Assembly: GCA_024195265.1 (NCBI GenBank)
Contig: JAJLRJ010000009.1
Coordinates: 11,698,791 to 11,762,790 of the forward strand
Source of the DNA: Dendrophyllia cribrosa
Taxonomy: Eukaryota; Cnidaria; Anthozoa; Scleractinia; Dendrophylliidae
Length of the DNA stretch: 64,000 nucleotides
Direction of reading: 5' to 3'
A model generated the notes under the pieces. That model was not told the DNA's origin, did not search any database, and saw only the letters and a program-made list of their open reading frames with translations. The position numbers and the translations under genes were made by a program. This document shows, piece after piece, positions 30,848 to 42,397 of the stretch. The first letter of the stretch is position 1. Every line of letters begins with the position of its first letter.

Positions 30848-30959
30848 GTAAGGCTACAATCAAACAAAACTGTGGAGACAGTTTCATCTGTTTTCACGGT
30901 GGGCACAGAAGGCTAAAAAGGATGCAAGCACCATGCAATGTTGTTTCAGACTGAAAATT

Positions 30960-32125
30960 GGCCCATACATATCCTGTGATCCCCAAAACAACATTGGAAG
31001 AGGGAAGGGGGAGGGCGAACAATTATAAAATGGTATTTGAGGTTTTAGCACCATAGAGAAATATGAGAGTAGATTAAATATGTCTCAACTAGTTTTGTCC
31101 GAGGTTGTAGCTCGAGAGACTTCTATAAATTATTTCATGACAAAACTCACACGGAGACCTAAACTGGTCCCAAACTGGTCCTTAACGATGGAGTAAAAAT
31201 CTTTCTTTTAGTGAATTGGGACTCGTGGAGTAGGATTTTTAGTCACTGACACAGGTCCGCAAGGAAGTTAAGCAAAAAGAGTTTTGAATTTAAATTCATA
31301 CCGCATAGAATCGGCCGGGAGTAACTGAAAAATAATTATTTAAATTCGGTAGCTTTAAGTCTCTTAATTTTCAATGATAATTATTGCATTTTGTCTACTG
31401 GGTTTTTACGTTGAAAGAAATCCTATTTTTTTGGCAAAATAATTAAGACCATTCTTGAAACTATAACAGCTATAACGCCAGTTTTTTTTAATTTGCATTT
31501 AACTTTTTCGCAGTATCGATGATTTAATTGTCAGCTATTATTTCTTAATTTTCTTCAATTTGAGTTCCTTAATTTTTTTCCCTTAATATCAATAAAGCTT
31601 TTAAGAGTATGAAACGCTTTCTCAGTAGATATTTAAGGCCATTTTGTCTTTTTACAGTTTTTGCTTATAAATTTGTCGGGGTTTTTCGGCAAGATTCTAT
31701 TTATTTGTCAGTGTGAAAATTTGTTTTTAATTTGAATCCTATTATTAATAACAAGTCACTTAAACTGTTAGGCATTTTGTTCGCTTTTTTTTGCTTTTTT
31801 TTGTGGTTCCGACCTTGATAACGGCTGTTTGTCAAGTTTTCAGTAAGGGTTTTAAGGCTATGAATCGATTGATTTTTGAAAATTATAGTTCATTTGTCAG
31901 TTTCGGTTTTTCCCCTCTTATCTTTAAAGTAATTCAGTTATCAATAATTAATTAAGGCCATTTTTCTGTTTGAGAGTTTTCAATAAGCAGGATTTTGAAA
32001 TTAAAAAGCAATTCGTTTGGTTGCAGTGTGAAATAGTTGACGGATTTTCACCCTTGCAATCACTGGGCTGTAAACTTTTCTTAACGCGAATCTCTCTTAA
32101 TCCGAAATAGAATCCTGGTCGGGAC
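30960..32125. other. AT-rich DNA with degenerate TTTTCAGT/AAGGCC repeats
   Basis: From about 31300 the strings TTTTCAGTAAGG, TTTAAGGC, GGCCATTTTGTC and TTTGTCAG recur at irregular spacings of roughly 80-120 bases (for example 31632, 31764, 31838, 31953). No gene. Confidence 0.4.
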
Positions 32126-32951
32126 ATGCAATATATTTGTTTTTCTTTTCTTTTCTTTTCTTTTCTTTTCTTTTCTTTTCTTTTCTTTTCTTTTCTTTTC
32201 TTTTCTTTTCTTTTCTTTTCTTTTCTTTTCTTTTCTTTTCTTTTCTTCTCTTCTTTTCTTCTTTTTTTCTTTTTTTCCGAACTGGACATTGTGAAAGTGA
32301 TGTATTTTTTTTTGTTCTTTTGAAGTCATTATAATTCAATTTAAAAAAATATATATAGAACCGTGTTTGTCGCAATATTGCGTTACGCGTTTAATAGCTC
32401 ATGCACTGTAAATTTGCTTTTATCCATAGACCCTATTCATAAATGGCGGCCGGTTTATTATTCTTTTATATTCATGCTAATCAACCCAACTAGCCTCGTT
32501 AGCGTGTGCAAAATTCAAAAGAATTTTTGGTCTAAAATGAGGCTAGTTGGGCTGATTAGCATGAATATAAAAGAATAAGTAAATCGGCCGCCATTTATGA
32601 ATAGGGTCTATGGATAAAAGCAAATTTACAGTGCATGAGCTATTAAACGCGTAACGCAATATTGCGACAAACACGGTTCTATATATATTTTTTTAAATTG
32701 AATTATAATGACTTCAAAAGAACAAAAAAAAATACATCACTTTCACAATGTCCAGTTCGGAAAAAAAGAAAAAAAGAAGAAAAGAAGAGAAGAAAAGAAA
32801 AGAAAAGAAAAGAAAAGAAAAGAAAAGAAAAGAAAAGAAAAGAAAAGAAAAGAAAAGAAAAGAAAAGAAAAGAAAAGAAAAGAAAAGAAAAGAAAAGAAA
32901 AGAAAAGAAAAGAAAAGAAAAGAAAAGAAAAGAAAAACAAATATATTGCAT
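32126..32951. mobile_element. Nested foldback with TTTTC/GAAAA arms
   Basis: ATGCAATATATTTG at 32126 pairs with CAAATATATTGCAT at 32938. Inside, 21 TTTTC units (32141-32245) face 29 GAAAA units (32792-32936). The arms then continue as unique inverted sequence to an inner MITE (32428-32610) with ends TAGACCCTATTCATAAATGG. The ORFs of KEKKR or FLFFS repeats here are products of the pentamer array, not genes. Confidence 0.85.
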
Positions 32952-33111
32952 TGCATATATTTTCTACAACAATTATGACTCCAGCAAAGTAAGGATTCTT
33001 TTGCCATATCGAAGACTCGAGACTACTCGACTCGACTCGATGAATATTCAACTTGCATTCGCGATCCTCGGATCGTACTCATAACCTCTGCAAATGTGGT
33101 GAATAATATCA

Positions 33112-33165
33112 TTTAAAGCGTTTCGTATTCACGAGTTGGCTCATAGAAGCCTTTGATTTCTTATC
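33112..33165 (+). repeat. Short copy of the palindrome-end sequence
   Basis: TATTCACGAGTTGGCTCATA followed by GAAGCCTTTGATTT closely matches the outer end of the giant palindrome at 9812-9845 (TATTCACGAGTTGGCTCACA, then GGAACCTTTGATTT). The palindrome ends therefore lie in an interspersed repeat. Confidence 0.6.
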
Positions 33166-34630
33166 TGTTATCAACAGATGAATATTTATTTACAATTATT
33201 GAATCATTAGCATATGCGCATGAGTCATTCTCTATTAAAGTTTTTATTTAAAAGTGACAATTTTTAAAGGGCATATAAACACAATCTGCTTTCCCTGGAA
33301 ATTTGAGCGCGATATATATTAGATACTCTTCGTGCTATACTGTTTAAAAACTCAAATTTTTACAAAAAAATGTATAGCTCATGATCGCTTTTGCTACCCA
33401 ATAATTTTGCAGTTTTTGATGGCTGATGCAAAATTAATATTGCATAGGTTACCAACTAAAATCAATTCATGTTCAGTTCGGTGCCTTCTTTACGTAAATT
33501 TGTATGTTAATGAAATAAAATGAAAACAATGACGTCAGCAAAGGTTTCAAGTTCAAGTCTGAATTTTTTTTCAACTGCTTAATTATACATTGGTAGCATT
33601 GAATTACGCGGCGAGGATAAACAATTTCACTCCAAAGTTTTAAGGCTGCGAACTGGCTGTAAATTTTGTTTCGAGTTCTCACTTTTCGTAAATATTAAAC
33701 AAGATTTCTCAGTGTAAATGCCAGGCCGTTGTCAAGAACTTTACAGTTACCGTTATTGCGGCCCTTTCTAAGTTTGCAATAAATATTTTTATGTTGATCG
33801 AGGGTAATTTCGTTTGTCTCACGTACGTCAGCTTTTCCTGTTAGAAATTTTGGTTATTAACGATCAGATAAACGTTCTACATTTCGCGCTCAAGCCATTT
33901 GTTCTACCTGTACTAATTGCACTGTATCAGTACTTAAAGGCAATTTTCACGGTACAAAGTTTGCTTGAAGCAAAGTGCCAAAATCGAAGGTGTTTCTGAT
34001 CGGTTTGAAAAGTTAAAAATCAATGTTTCCAAATTAAATCCACCAAAAGTTCTCGTGTTGTTTGTAGCAGCCATAAAAGTCTATTGTACCGTGAAAATAT
34101 GCCAAGAACAGAAACAAATACTCAATTTATAGCTTAGAAAGTAACTAGACCAAGACCTTTTTGCTTTTGGAAAAAATTCAGTCAGTCAATTTTTCAGTGT
34201 TCTCTGAAACATTGTCAATTGCTTAATAAAAAGCATATTATTCATGCAACATGTTCAAATATTTGTATGAGCAATGTTTTTCCATGGTAATCGCTGTTCA
34301 AATGTCTACAATTTTCCCGCCAATCTATTTTTAATATTCATTATGTTGTTGTATATTGTATTTAAAAATAATAAGTCAGCAATAAAAGAGTTCTTTCAGT
34401 TTCATTGTATTTTTTATTTATATTGTACAATGCTTGTTCAATAACTTAATTAAGTAAAAGGTATGACGAAATTTTTCGTCATATATATACTAAGTCTTTT
34501 GGCGGGAAAATTTAGAAACATTTGCACAGCGTTTCCCCTGGTAACAGTTTTGGCAAAAATAATAACGAAGCACCCCTTGAAAATGTTTGATCCAAAAAAT
34601 TATTTTAACCCGCCAAAAAAGTATACAACT
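33166..34630. other. AT-rich DNA, no gene seen
   Basis: A 186-nt ORF at 33814 and a 201-nt ORF at 34463 have no recognisable features. No repeats stand out. Confidence 0.4.
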
Positions 34631-34634
34631 TCTC

Positions 34635-34875
34635 GTGCTGGTTGGTTTTCACAAGCGACATAAGTATGAGAAACAAACACTCTTTCTTCTTATGTTATCC
34701 TCAATAGGAATTAATGCGGAATAAACATAATCACACGAAAAATAACTAAGTTGTTTTTCTTGTGCTTATGCCGTGTCAATTCCTACGAAGACAACATAAG
34801 AAGAACAAGTGTGTTCATTCTTCATACGTTTGAACTAAATGATATTTCTGGCGCCGGTGAAAATAAGCCTTAAAT
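34635..34875. mobile_element. Diverged foldback element related to the axis MITE
   Basis: TGGTTTTCACAAGCGACATA at the left and GGTGAAAATAAGCCTTAA at the right are imperfect inverted ends. CTTATGTT and AACATAAG form inner arms. The GGTTTTCAC and CATAAGC motifs match the palindrome-axis element at 4831-5018. Confidence 0.5.
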
Positions 34876-35137
34876 CATGAAAGTTCTTGCACGAGACAGT
34901 GTATACATGAAGGATATTACAAGAAACAGGGCAAGCTATTAAAAAATAGTGAAAATTGTTTAGATAACGTACATAAATTGAAGCTTTAGTTCTCTTATTG
35001 TTTACTTAATAAGTAATTTTTGCTTCTGATTGCATTCAATACTGGGAATATTTTAGACTTTTCATAGCTTGCCATGTTGCTTTTAATAACAAGACCTTTA
35101 ACTGTTGGCCAGTTTCCTTTGTAGCACAGTAAAATAA
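34876..35137. other. AT-rich spacer, nothing seen
   Basis: No gene or repeat recognised. Confidence 0.4.
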
Positions 35138-35400
35138 CCTTTTGCTAAGTTTGAAGCAAGCAAAATAATTTAGAACATTCAACAGACAATTGCATGGCTC
35201 CGTTTTCATTCTAGCGATAGATCAAATTGTGCAGTTAAGTTTGGAGCAAGTAATATAATTTAGAGTATTCAACAAAAAATTGCTTGACTTGAGATAAGTA
35301 AACTGTGCACGAACCCATACGGTTTCAGAAAAATAAATGTTTGCTAAGTTTGGAGCAAGTCATAATTTAGAACATTCAACATACAATTGCTTGGCTCTAT
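35138..35400 (+). repeat. Three diverged tandem copies, about 100 bp each
   Basis: GCTAAGTTTGAAGCAAGCAA, GTTAAGTTTGGAGCAAGTAA and GCTAAGTTTGGAGCAAGTCA start at about 35144, 35237 and 35343. Each is followed by TTTAGA, CATTCAAC, ACAATTGC-type text. Confidence 0.7.
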
Positions 35401-36072
35401 TTTCCTCCCAGAAGTCTTGTTGTGCATGAAACCAATTAATCAAACTAAAATGTTTCATTCTGTGCTACATCGAATGCCAACAGAAAAACGTCTTTTCCTC
35501 CACTTAAAAACTAAATTTAAGAGAGCCCATTTATAACTATATACCTAATGTCTGGTTTTAAGTTTTACCCTAAACACGTTTCTTTATGTCAATTGAAATT
35601 TATTTTAGAAACAAACATAAATGCCGCCTAAAGCAAATCAAGAAGTTATACAGACCATGATCATAAGTAAAACAATTCGTCTTTTTATAATTGGTCCTGT
35701 ATCTCTTGTCCAAACTGATGTTAGTGAATGTTTAACTAGATATCCGGCAGCATCAAAACAACGGAAAATCTCGTACTAAGTTAACGACACGTTGAATTAG
35801 GAAACTGTGCCGGACTGAATTAATATTGTCCTCAGTATTTTTATTAATTTAGTGTGTTGAACTTGTTCAAACAAACAATTCACAAATTGAGGTCATAGGA
35901 AAAGATGTGCCAGTAGTTTTGAGAGTTTCCATTTCAACTTGTCAATTTTGAAAATGACAGTGAAGGATAAACGATATTTAAAGACCCGAAAAAAATCATT
36001 TTATGAGAATTTAAATTGAGCGACCAAGTTAAAAAAAGGTTAACTAAACTGTAAATGATTTGTTTGAAGCGT

Positions 36073-36700
36073 TTATGCAGTTGACTTAACTCGAAACGTT
36101 ATCTGTTGTTCTTCCTCAAAAGATAGCTTTTGGTTTGTTTTTTCCTTTGGTCTGTATAACAGGTCTACATTGTAGTTCGAAAAAGAACTGCTGTTGTTGA
36201 CAATGAGTGAATTTAAGTTTCGACAACCTGAGCGGAAGTCATCTTCAGAGCCATGTGAATGTAGGCTGTTATTGGCTGTCGAGACTCGGTGATTAGTGCG
36301 TTCCGATCCGTGCATTGATAGTGTAATTTTTACTTTCGTGTTCCGTTAAAAAGTTCGTTTGTAGGCCACGGGTAGTTGTTGGCATCGGTTCAGTGGTATT
36401 TGTTCTAAGTTAGTAGTCCGTACTGTAGGTAACGCATTCGACAGTCAACATTTGAACTTGTATGCTGCTCTTTGTCTGTCGTTGGGTTCGTCTTTAACAC
36501 TTGTTAGTAACTGTCGTAAAATAGTACTTTACAATTCACATGACTCTGAGGATGACTTCCGCTCAGGTTGTCGAAATAGCAGTAATTGTCAACAGCAACA
36601 GTTCTCTTCAGAACAACACTAATCCGAACGATGACACTCGATCGACAGACTATTGATACTCCTGGGTTTAAACCATTTAAAAGGTTTATATCTATCATCG
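36073..36700. mobile_element. Inverted pair with GTCGAAA motif
   Basis: TTTCGACAACCTGAGCGGAA, GTCATCTTCAGAGCCATGTG (36217-36256) is inverted relative to CACATGACTCTGAGGATGAC and TTCCGCTCAGGTTGTCGAAA (36537-36576). The downstream CCTGGGTTTAAACCATTT completes a recognisable repeat. The CTGAGGATGAC ... GTCGAAA layout is hammerhead-like, as in terminal repeats of some Penelope-like elements; this is a suggestion only. Confidence 0.6.
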
Positions 36701-37320
36701 AAAATAAGGGCTTTCCTCAAAACCAGACATCAGACTTTATAAACAAAGCTCCTAAACATACATAAAATCGACAAGAGAACACAAGCACTCGACCTCTGGA
36801 TTAAGGCTGGATTAAAGAAAACGCAACGTGAAAAGTCCTTTGTTCTCTTGTCAATCAGTTAATGTGGGGAACGTGTGAATAATTTTAAGGAGGCACCGAC
36901 AAGTTACAATATTGTCTTTTAAATATAGATTCCCAATTGATTCTATTTTATACACAACGCCAGACTTTGGTTAAATTGAAAAAATAATTTTGAAAAGGAA
37001 AGTTATTTATAAAAAGCTAATTTGACGTGTCCATTTTCATTCCAGCGATAGATCGAATTGTGCATTAGGACTTCAACACGGTCAAAGTGTGTAATTCATT
37101 ATTTATTCCACACATGCGCAGTTTAGAGCTAATACTACCGCGGGAGACCTGGAACTAACTAGTATCTTAGCAACCAAATGCAGACATTCCTCCTGACTCA
37201 TCCAGTTTCTTTCCGTCGATCAAAACCTGTTTTGAATCAGCGAAAACGAAACATGCGAACGAGAATGGCTTTCGAAAACTTTGAACCTGACTGTAAAGCA
37301 GAAGCATTATATCAAAATCA
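36701..37320. other. Intergenic DNA, no gene seen
   Basis: Nothing recognised. A 219-nt ORF starting at 37178 crosses into the foldback element and is not convincing. Confidence 0.4.
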
Positions 37321-37324
37321 TTTT

Positions 37325-38510
37325 TTAAGGAGGCTCGTATCCATTTCTCAAGTCCAAACCCTTTCAGTTTTTAATGGACCATATCTTTTGTTGTAGCGCA
37401 TAAAAAGACAATCCACCTTTCATACAAACACACAATACATTGAACTTTATGGGAGTATAGGATTTGTTTACATTGGTGCTTCCATAGCAACGGAATGGTG
37501 ACCCTCCGAAATTCACAAGTCGCGGAGTTTCTGAGTTTCTCTAGACCAAGAGAATTTTTTTGTAAAACTCGCTAGTGGACTAATTGATTAGACCATGGGC
37601 TTCAACTGGACAAAGTTAAAAAAGAAATGTATGAGAGTGTTTTTGAAATTTTGGGGGATGAAGTTTTGGGGGTTATGAATACAGTGAAAAACATACTATC
37701 GACATAATTGGCTAATATTTTAAAAAACGATGCGCTTTGGGAATGCAGTTTCATCTCATAGTAGTTTGATTCCATTTGAAATCGTGTGCTGAAGAGATAT
37801 GAAGAAAAAATTCAAGACTAGGAAAAACTGGAATGGATGAATCAAGAGAAATCTCTTTAAAGATAAGACTTAGTTTAGTTCGTATTTTTTTTTATACAAA
37901 TGGTGGCTGAACATGCTGAAATACTTAAGTTTGAATCAGCTAGTCGACTAATTGGTTAGACCATGGGCTTCAACTGGACAACGTTTAAAAGAAATGTATG
38001 AGTGTTTTTGAAATTCTTCGGGATGAAGTTTTGGGGGTTATGAATACAGTGAAAAACATACTATTTAAAATGGTGTGTGAAAAAGTGAGGGGGTTGCTTT
38101 GGCCGATTGCGAGAAAGAAGGATTTGATTGGCGTGCATTCAGCTGCTCTTGTTGTCATTTTTGTATGTAATTTGGTCTACGCCTACAAATGTGATGATAA
38201 TTTGGAAACCGCTAGATATATATTTTTTTAAATTTGACTATCTCGAGATTAATCATCAATTTATATGGCCTGCAAGTTTCAAGGACATTGAAAACATGTA
38301 AGGCAATAAAATAGGGCCTCCAATGTATCAATTTTTTCCCGCAGATTTTGTGTTTGCAAGTGAGCGTCCTTATTATTCACGAGTATTGTTTTCAAGTTTC
38401 ATGTGCACGTGCGCAACTTTAGCAAAAAATTTCTTTGCATCGAACAGAACGCTCGATTGCTTTCCGAAGAATTTTCCGAACATGCTAATAACTGGCTTGA
38501 GAATTGTAAT
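37325..38510. mobile_element. Foldback-family element, copy 2
   Basis: 37325-37790 matches the arm of copy 1 (26757-27246). About 37950-38120 repeats part of that arm, and 38130-38505 matches the centre of copy 1 in opposite orientation, including FPADFVFASERPYYSRVLFS. The inserted segment 37795-37945 is inverted at 40455-40605. The copy is rearranged and continues as scraps at 39700-39745. Confidence 0.7.
37795..37945. repeat. Segment inverted at 40455-40605
   Basis: GAAGAGATATGAAG, GAATCAAGAGAAATCTCTTT, GGTGGCTGAACATGCTGAAA here correspond to the reverse complement of 40455-40605. The distant copy contains the end of a candidate minus-strand gene (40588-40638). Confidence 0.75.
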
Positions 38511-38535
38511 AACATTACGCACTCGATGTCGCGCT

Positions 38536-38694
38536 ATAGATGGTTTTCACTCACGTGACCTTCAGTCCTGTGGAACTCAAATGACAAAGGCCATGGCGGC
38601 TATGTTGGTGCACATAACAAAAGAAGTTCATTAAAATTCTTTTGTAGGTGTGCACCAACATGGCCGCCGTGACGTAACATGAAAACCACCTATT
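38536..38694. mobile_element. MITE with GATGGTTTTCAC ends
   Basis: The ends GATGGTTTTCAC and GTGCACCAACATGGCCGCCG then GAAAACCACCTATTA are inverted, with an inner pair around AAAGAAGTTC. It resembles the 4563-4706 element. Confidence 0.7.
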
Positions 38695-38723
38695 ATGCTG
38701 TAATGCAGCCATACCGAGGGTTT

Positions 38724-39277
38724 CTTTAAAGTGTATATGACAGATATTTTTTTATTTGCTTGATGGAATCTACATGGCGTTCTGATAAGAAAGTCGAAAA
38801 AAGTTTTTCTATATCGATTTTTCTTGTCCGTGATTTAGCCGTCTAAAAACGTGAAATCTCACTTCCGGTGGGTTACAAAACCGCGCAAGAAAAAAGACTG
38901 GAAATAGTCCGCTGTGACGTCAATACAAGAATGCCAGTGTCACGATTTCTCAGTTCCTCCGTTTTTTGGTGCGTGTTGCTACAACCATAGACAACACACC
39001 TCAATAGAACCATGTTTCTTCGTCAGGGCGCACCAAAAATGTGAGGAACCGAGAAACCGCGACACCGGCATTCTTGTATTGACGTCACAGCGGGCTATCT
39101 CCAGTCTTTCTTCTTGCGCGGTTTTGTAACCCACCGGAAGTGAAATTTCACGTTTTTTGACGGCTAAAACACGGAAAAGAAAATCGATATCGAAAAAACT
39201 CTTTTCGATTTTCTTATCAGAACGCCATGAAGATTCCATCAAGCAAATAAAAAAATTTCTGTCATATACACTTTAAA
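38724..39277. mobile_element. Long hairpin element, arms about 270 bp
   Basis: TTTAAAGTGTATATGACAG pairs with CTGTCATATACACTTTAAA, and the arms stay inverted almost to the centre near 39000 (for example GGTGGGTTACAAAACCGCGC and GCGCGGTTTTGTAACCCACC). The arms differ by several indels. No ORF of substance. Confidence 0.85.
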
Positions 39278-39388
39278 ATTGTAGGATTAGAAGAACATAT
39301 CCCAATATGGAAATTTATAAACGAAATGCAGAAACAGTGCTTCTTATGTCACATGCAAGAACAGCGTGACAGTTTCATATTTTTGCTG

Positions 39389-39558
39389 AGAATAGACCAT
39401 TTTCGTATTTTCGGTATTGAAATGGTACTAGCTTGCAGCCGAGGCTCATGCGGGGGAATCTTTTTACATGCAAATATTTTTAATGATATTCCCCCGCATT
39501 AGCCTCCATTGCAAGCTAGTACCAGTTCAATACCGAGAATACGAATATGGTCTATTCT
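39389..39558. mobile_element. Hairpin MITE with AGAATAGACC ends
   Basis: AGAATAGACCATTTTCGTAT, GGTATTG, GGTACTAGCTTGCA and their inverted partners form a 170-bp foldback. Confidence 0.85.
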
Positions 39559-39749
39559 GCTTTGCGCTATTTTATATCTAAATGAGGAACAGATGCTACG
39601 CCGATTGGAACAAATAACCAGAGTGAGACAATCATAAACCACTGTAAAAGCGTGTTATTTCTGCATCCCACTTAATTAAACGTGACGTTTCCATTTTTGT
39701 CTTCATATTCGTAAAGCAAACCAGTTATTAGCATGTTTCGAAAATTTAA

Positions 39750-40068
39750 GGTGGCTCTGAACCCCACCTACAGAATTTTTTTAAACTTTGTCAAAAGTTG
39801 TATCTTATCCTACTGATCAAAATTCGACAATAAAAAATGGGGTTCACCAAGTCATTGTTGAGTTATTTATAGCACATACACTTAAAGCTAAAATTAAGGA
39901 TGTTTTCAGCAGGTTATACTGTTGCTATAGTAACATATTGTGTCACAAAAATGCTAACAACGTGCATTCATTTGATATCATGATTATAGCATCAACTGAT
40001 AAAGAGTGGTTTTAATGACCCATCAAAATCTAAGTCGTGGAAAGTGCTGGAAACTGTTGGGAGCCACC
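39750..40068. mobile_element. TTAA-flanked element, GGTGGCTC ends
   Basis: Short inverted ends GGTGGCTC and GAGCCACC, with TTAA at 39746-39749 and 40069-40072. It is 319 bp and is inserted into the remnant of foldback copy 2. A lone matching end lies at 19540. Confidence 0.65.
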
Positions 40069-40587
40069 TTAAGTAAAGTTTTGTACTCCCAATTATATTA
40101 CATTTCGACATTTGTTCACCGAAACAAAAGAAAAAAAACAAGCCGTAAACTGAATCGTCAAATTATCAACCGTATAAATGAAACGATCGCTTAACATCCA
40201 AATGGTGGCCGAGATTAAAATTGTCAGATGTTATTTTACCTTAGACCTAAGACCTCCTCTCATTGCAAAACCTGTTCTCGATGATTTGACAGTTAACACA
40301 ATTAGCAGCCAGTACGCGATTCAGCAAGATTAATAAACTTCAATAATTATTCCCCCTGTTCTTCATATCAATTTGCATTTGATGAGTAGATTAAATCAAT
40401 TAGCAGTCAGATCTGAATTCACTTCACCTAAGAATCAATGCATTGATACTGATTCAAACTTAAGTATTTCAGCATGTTCAGCCACCATTTGTACAAAAAA
40501 AAAAATACGAACTAAACTAAGTTCTTATCTTTAAAGAGATTTCTCTTGATTCGTCCATTCCAGTTTTCCTTGTCTTGAATTGTTTCT

Positions 40588-41383
40588 TCAGATCTCTTCA
40601 GCCCTCCATTCTCCCGACTTTGATACTCTTTGAAGTTCCTGAAAATAAAAATAAACGATTGATAAGATAAAATCATATGTTTAATGTTTGTTATTTTACA
40701 GACGACTAAGGTTTAATTGTGGGTGCATTAGACGTGGTTTATATCAACAATTAATGGTATTTAGGGACCGATTACACGGCGAATTTCAGCTCGATTAGGC
40801 ATGCTGAGATTTCAGCCCGGTTTCTTGAACAAATCTTCTTAAAACGACGTTTGCGATTACATGAAGAAAGCTTCAGCCCGGGCAAACGGGCTGAAAAACC
40901 TCATGTAATCAGAATGAAATTTCAGCCCGCCTACCGGGCTAAAATTCGCCATTTAATCGGCCCCTTAGTGATAGAATAAGCGAATTCTTACAGGAATTTC
41001 AACATTTGTTTCAAGGCCTATTTAGCTCCTTAAGTTTGACTATAAAATGTTCTTTTGAAAGTATACAGCTTGAACAATATTAACCAGCCAGAGACGTTTT
41101 GAAAGACAACTCCTCAGCTTATTGTAAAACAAACGCGATACCAAAACGAAGAGACGTCGTAAGACGAAGAGTAGCTCAACGCACGTGTTAACTTCATCGA
41201 GCAAAATATTAATATACTCTTTTGTTGACAAATGTCATTTTTTTGCGAAGCGACTCTTACCTTCGGTTGGAGTTGTGGGGCGACTTTTTCCTGGGCGGTA
41301 CGTCTTCCCGGAGTCTTCCAAGTTGCCTCTAGAGCGCCAAAAAGTTTTAAAACTTGCGAGACATCTTCACACGAACACGACAT
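40588..41383 (-). CDS. Candidate two-exon small gene, unknown protein
   Basis: Exon 1 (41261-41383) starts with ATG, has 41 codons (MSCSCEDVSQVLKLFGALEA, then TPGRRTAQEKVAPQLQPK) and ends at a perfect AAG/GTAAGA donor. Exon 2 (40588-40638) follows an acceptor with TTTTATTTTCAG and continues in phase 0 with ELQRVSKSGEWRAEEI to a TGA. The predicted protein is 57 aa. Exon 2 lies in a segment repeated at 37795-37945, so this may be the 5' end of a gene truncated by a repeat insertion. The intron contains the MITE at 40757-40970. I do not recognise the family. Confidence 0.4.
40757..40970. mobile_element. MITE with GGGACCGATTACAC-type ends
   Basis: TTTAGGGACCGATTACACGG, CGAATTTCAGC at the left and GCTAAAATTCGCC, ATTTAATCGGCCCCTTA at the right are inverted. 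Inner repeats are CAGCCCG. Ends next to TTA suggest a TTA target site. Confidence 0.75.
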
Positions 41384-41569
41384 GCTTGATTTGCCGCGAG
41401 GGCTACGATTTTTTCATGAATATTGATTAGAAACTTGAGCCAATCGCTGACAAATACGCCAAATGTTTTGGGGTAACAACGTCTGCACGCTTTTCAGTGA
41501 TGAAAACACAAATAACAAAAAGAAAAGCACGTGATAAAAAAGTTTGCATTGAACAAAATATTTTAAGGG

Positions 41570-42112
41570 AAGCTCGAATCAGTTTTTTCCGTGAGGTGTA
41601 TGTTTTGAAATCAAAATTTCGAAGGGAAGACATGCTTCGATTGCTTTCATCCTTCGCCAATTTTATGAAAGGTGATCAAAGTGCTATGTGTATGTTTCAC
41701 TGGCTTCCAAGCGATTTTCCTATACTTTGCAATCATTTTTTTAACGGTTGAATGTTTTGAAATGATACGTAAAAGCATTTTGAAAATGTTTTGCTTTATG
41801 CACAATAAATGGTTTTATTACTGTTTTGCCTATCATGCCATAAAATGATTTTTGATTTACTCGAAAAACCGTCTTACAAATTTTCTTTAAACTTCGTCTG
41901 CAGCTAGTGATACATGAGTACAACAAAATTTGAAAGCTGGCGTTGCTATAGTAACCGCTGTCGCTGGGAAACCAATAACACTTAAAAATTTGAACACATT
42001 TAATAATTAAACTTGTTAATTGAAGTATGAAAGTAATCGAAGCATGCCTGTCATGCGAAATTTTGATTTCCAAATATACACCCCTTCGTGTATGTTTTGA
42101 GTCGAGCCTCCA
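41570..42112. mobile_element. Inverted-repeat element, AAGCTCGA/TCGAGCCTCC ends
   Basis: The left arm 41570-41720 (GTGAGGTGTATGTTTTGAAA, GGGAAGACATGCTTCGATTG) is inverted at about 41940-42112. The centre contains CTTCGTCTGCAGCTAGTGAT, shared in inverse orientation with 11740-12086. There are therefore two family members in the window. Confidence 0.75.
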
Positions 42113-42395
42113 TAAATAAGGGGGTACCATGCAACAGAAAACCAGACATACCAATTTTTTAAGTTGCGAGAGAAGAACACCATCATTTTTGCACTGTTGG
42201 ATCATATTGGATCTCGATTGACTATGGTTGGACACAGTGCGCTTTTTTTTGCGCGTTTCATTTTGTAATCCGGGAGGGGGGATTTTTTATTAACCCTCGG
42301 ACATACGAAGAACGGGGATTGATGTACACAATGGGCTACCTATTAACGATAAAACGAGGTTAAAACATCGTAATAAACACAGAAAAGACCCAAGG
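42113..42395. other. Intergenic spacer
   Basis: Nothing recognised apart from a G run at 42276-42282. Confidence 0.4.
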
Positions 42396-42397
42396 GA

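Noticed and set aside
32081..32375. Several long ORFs of KEKKR and FLFFS repeats at 31948-33084
   Set aside because: They are translations of the TTTTC/GAAAA pentamer array in all frames; no start context or unique coding sequence supports a gene.
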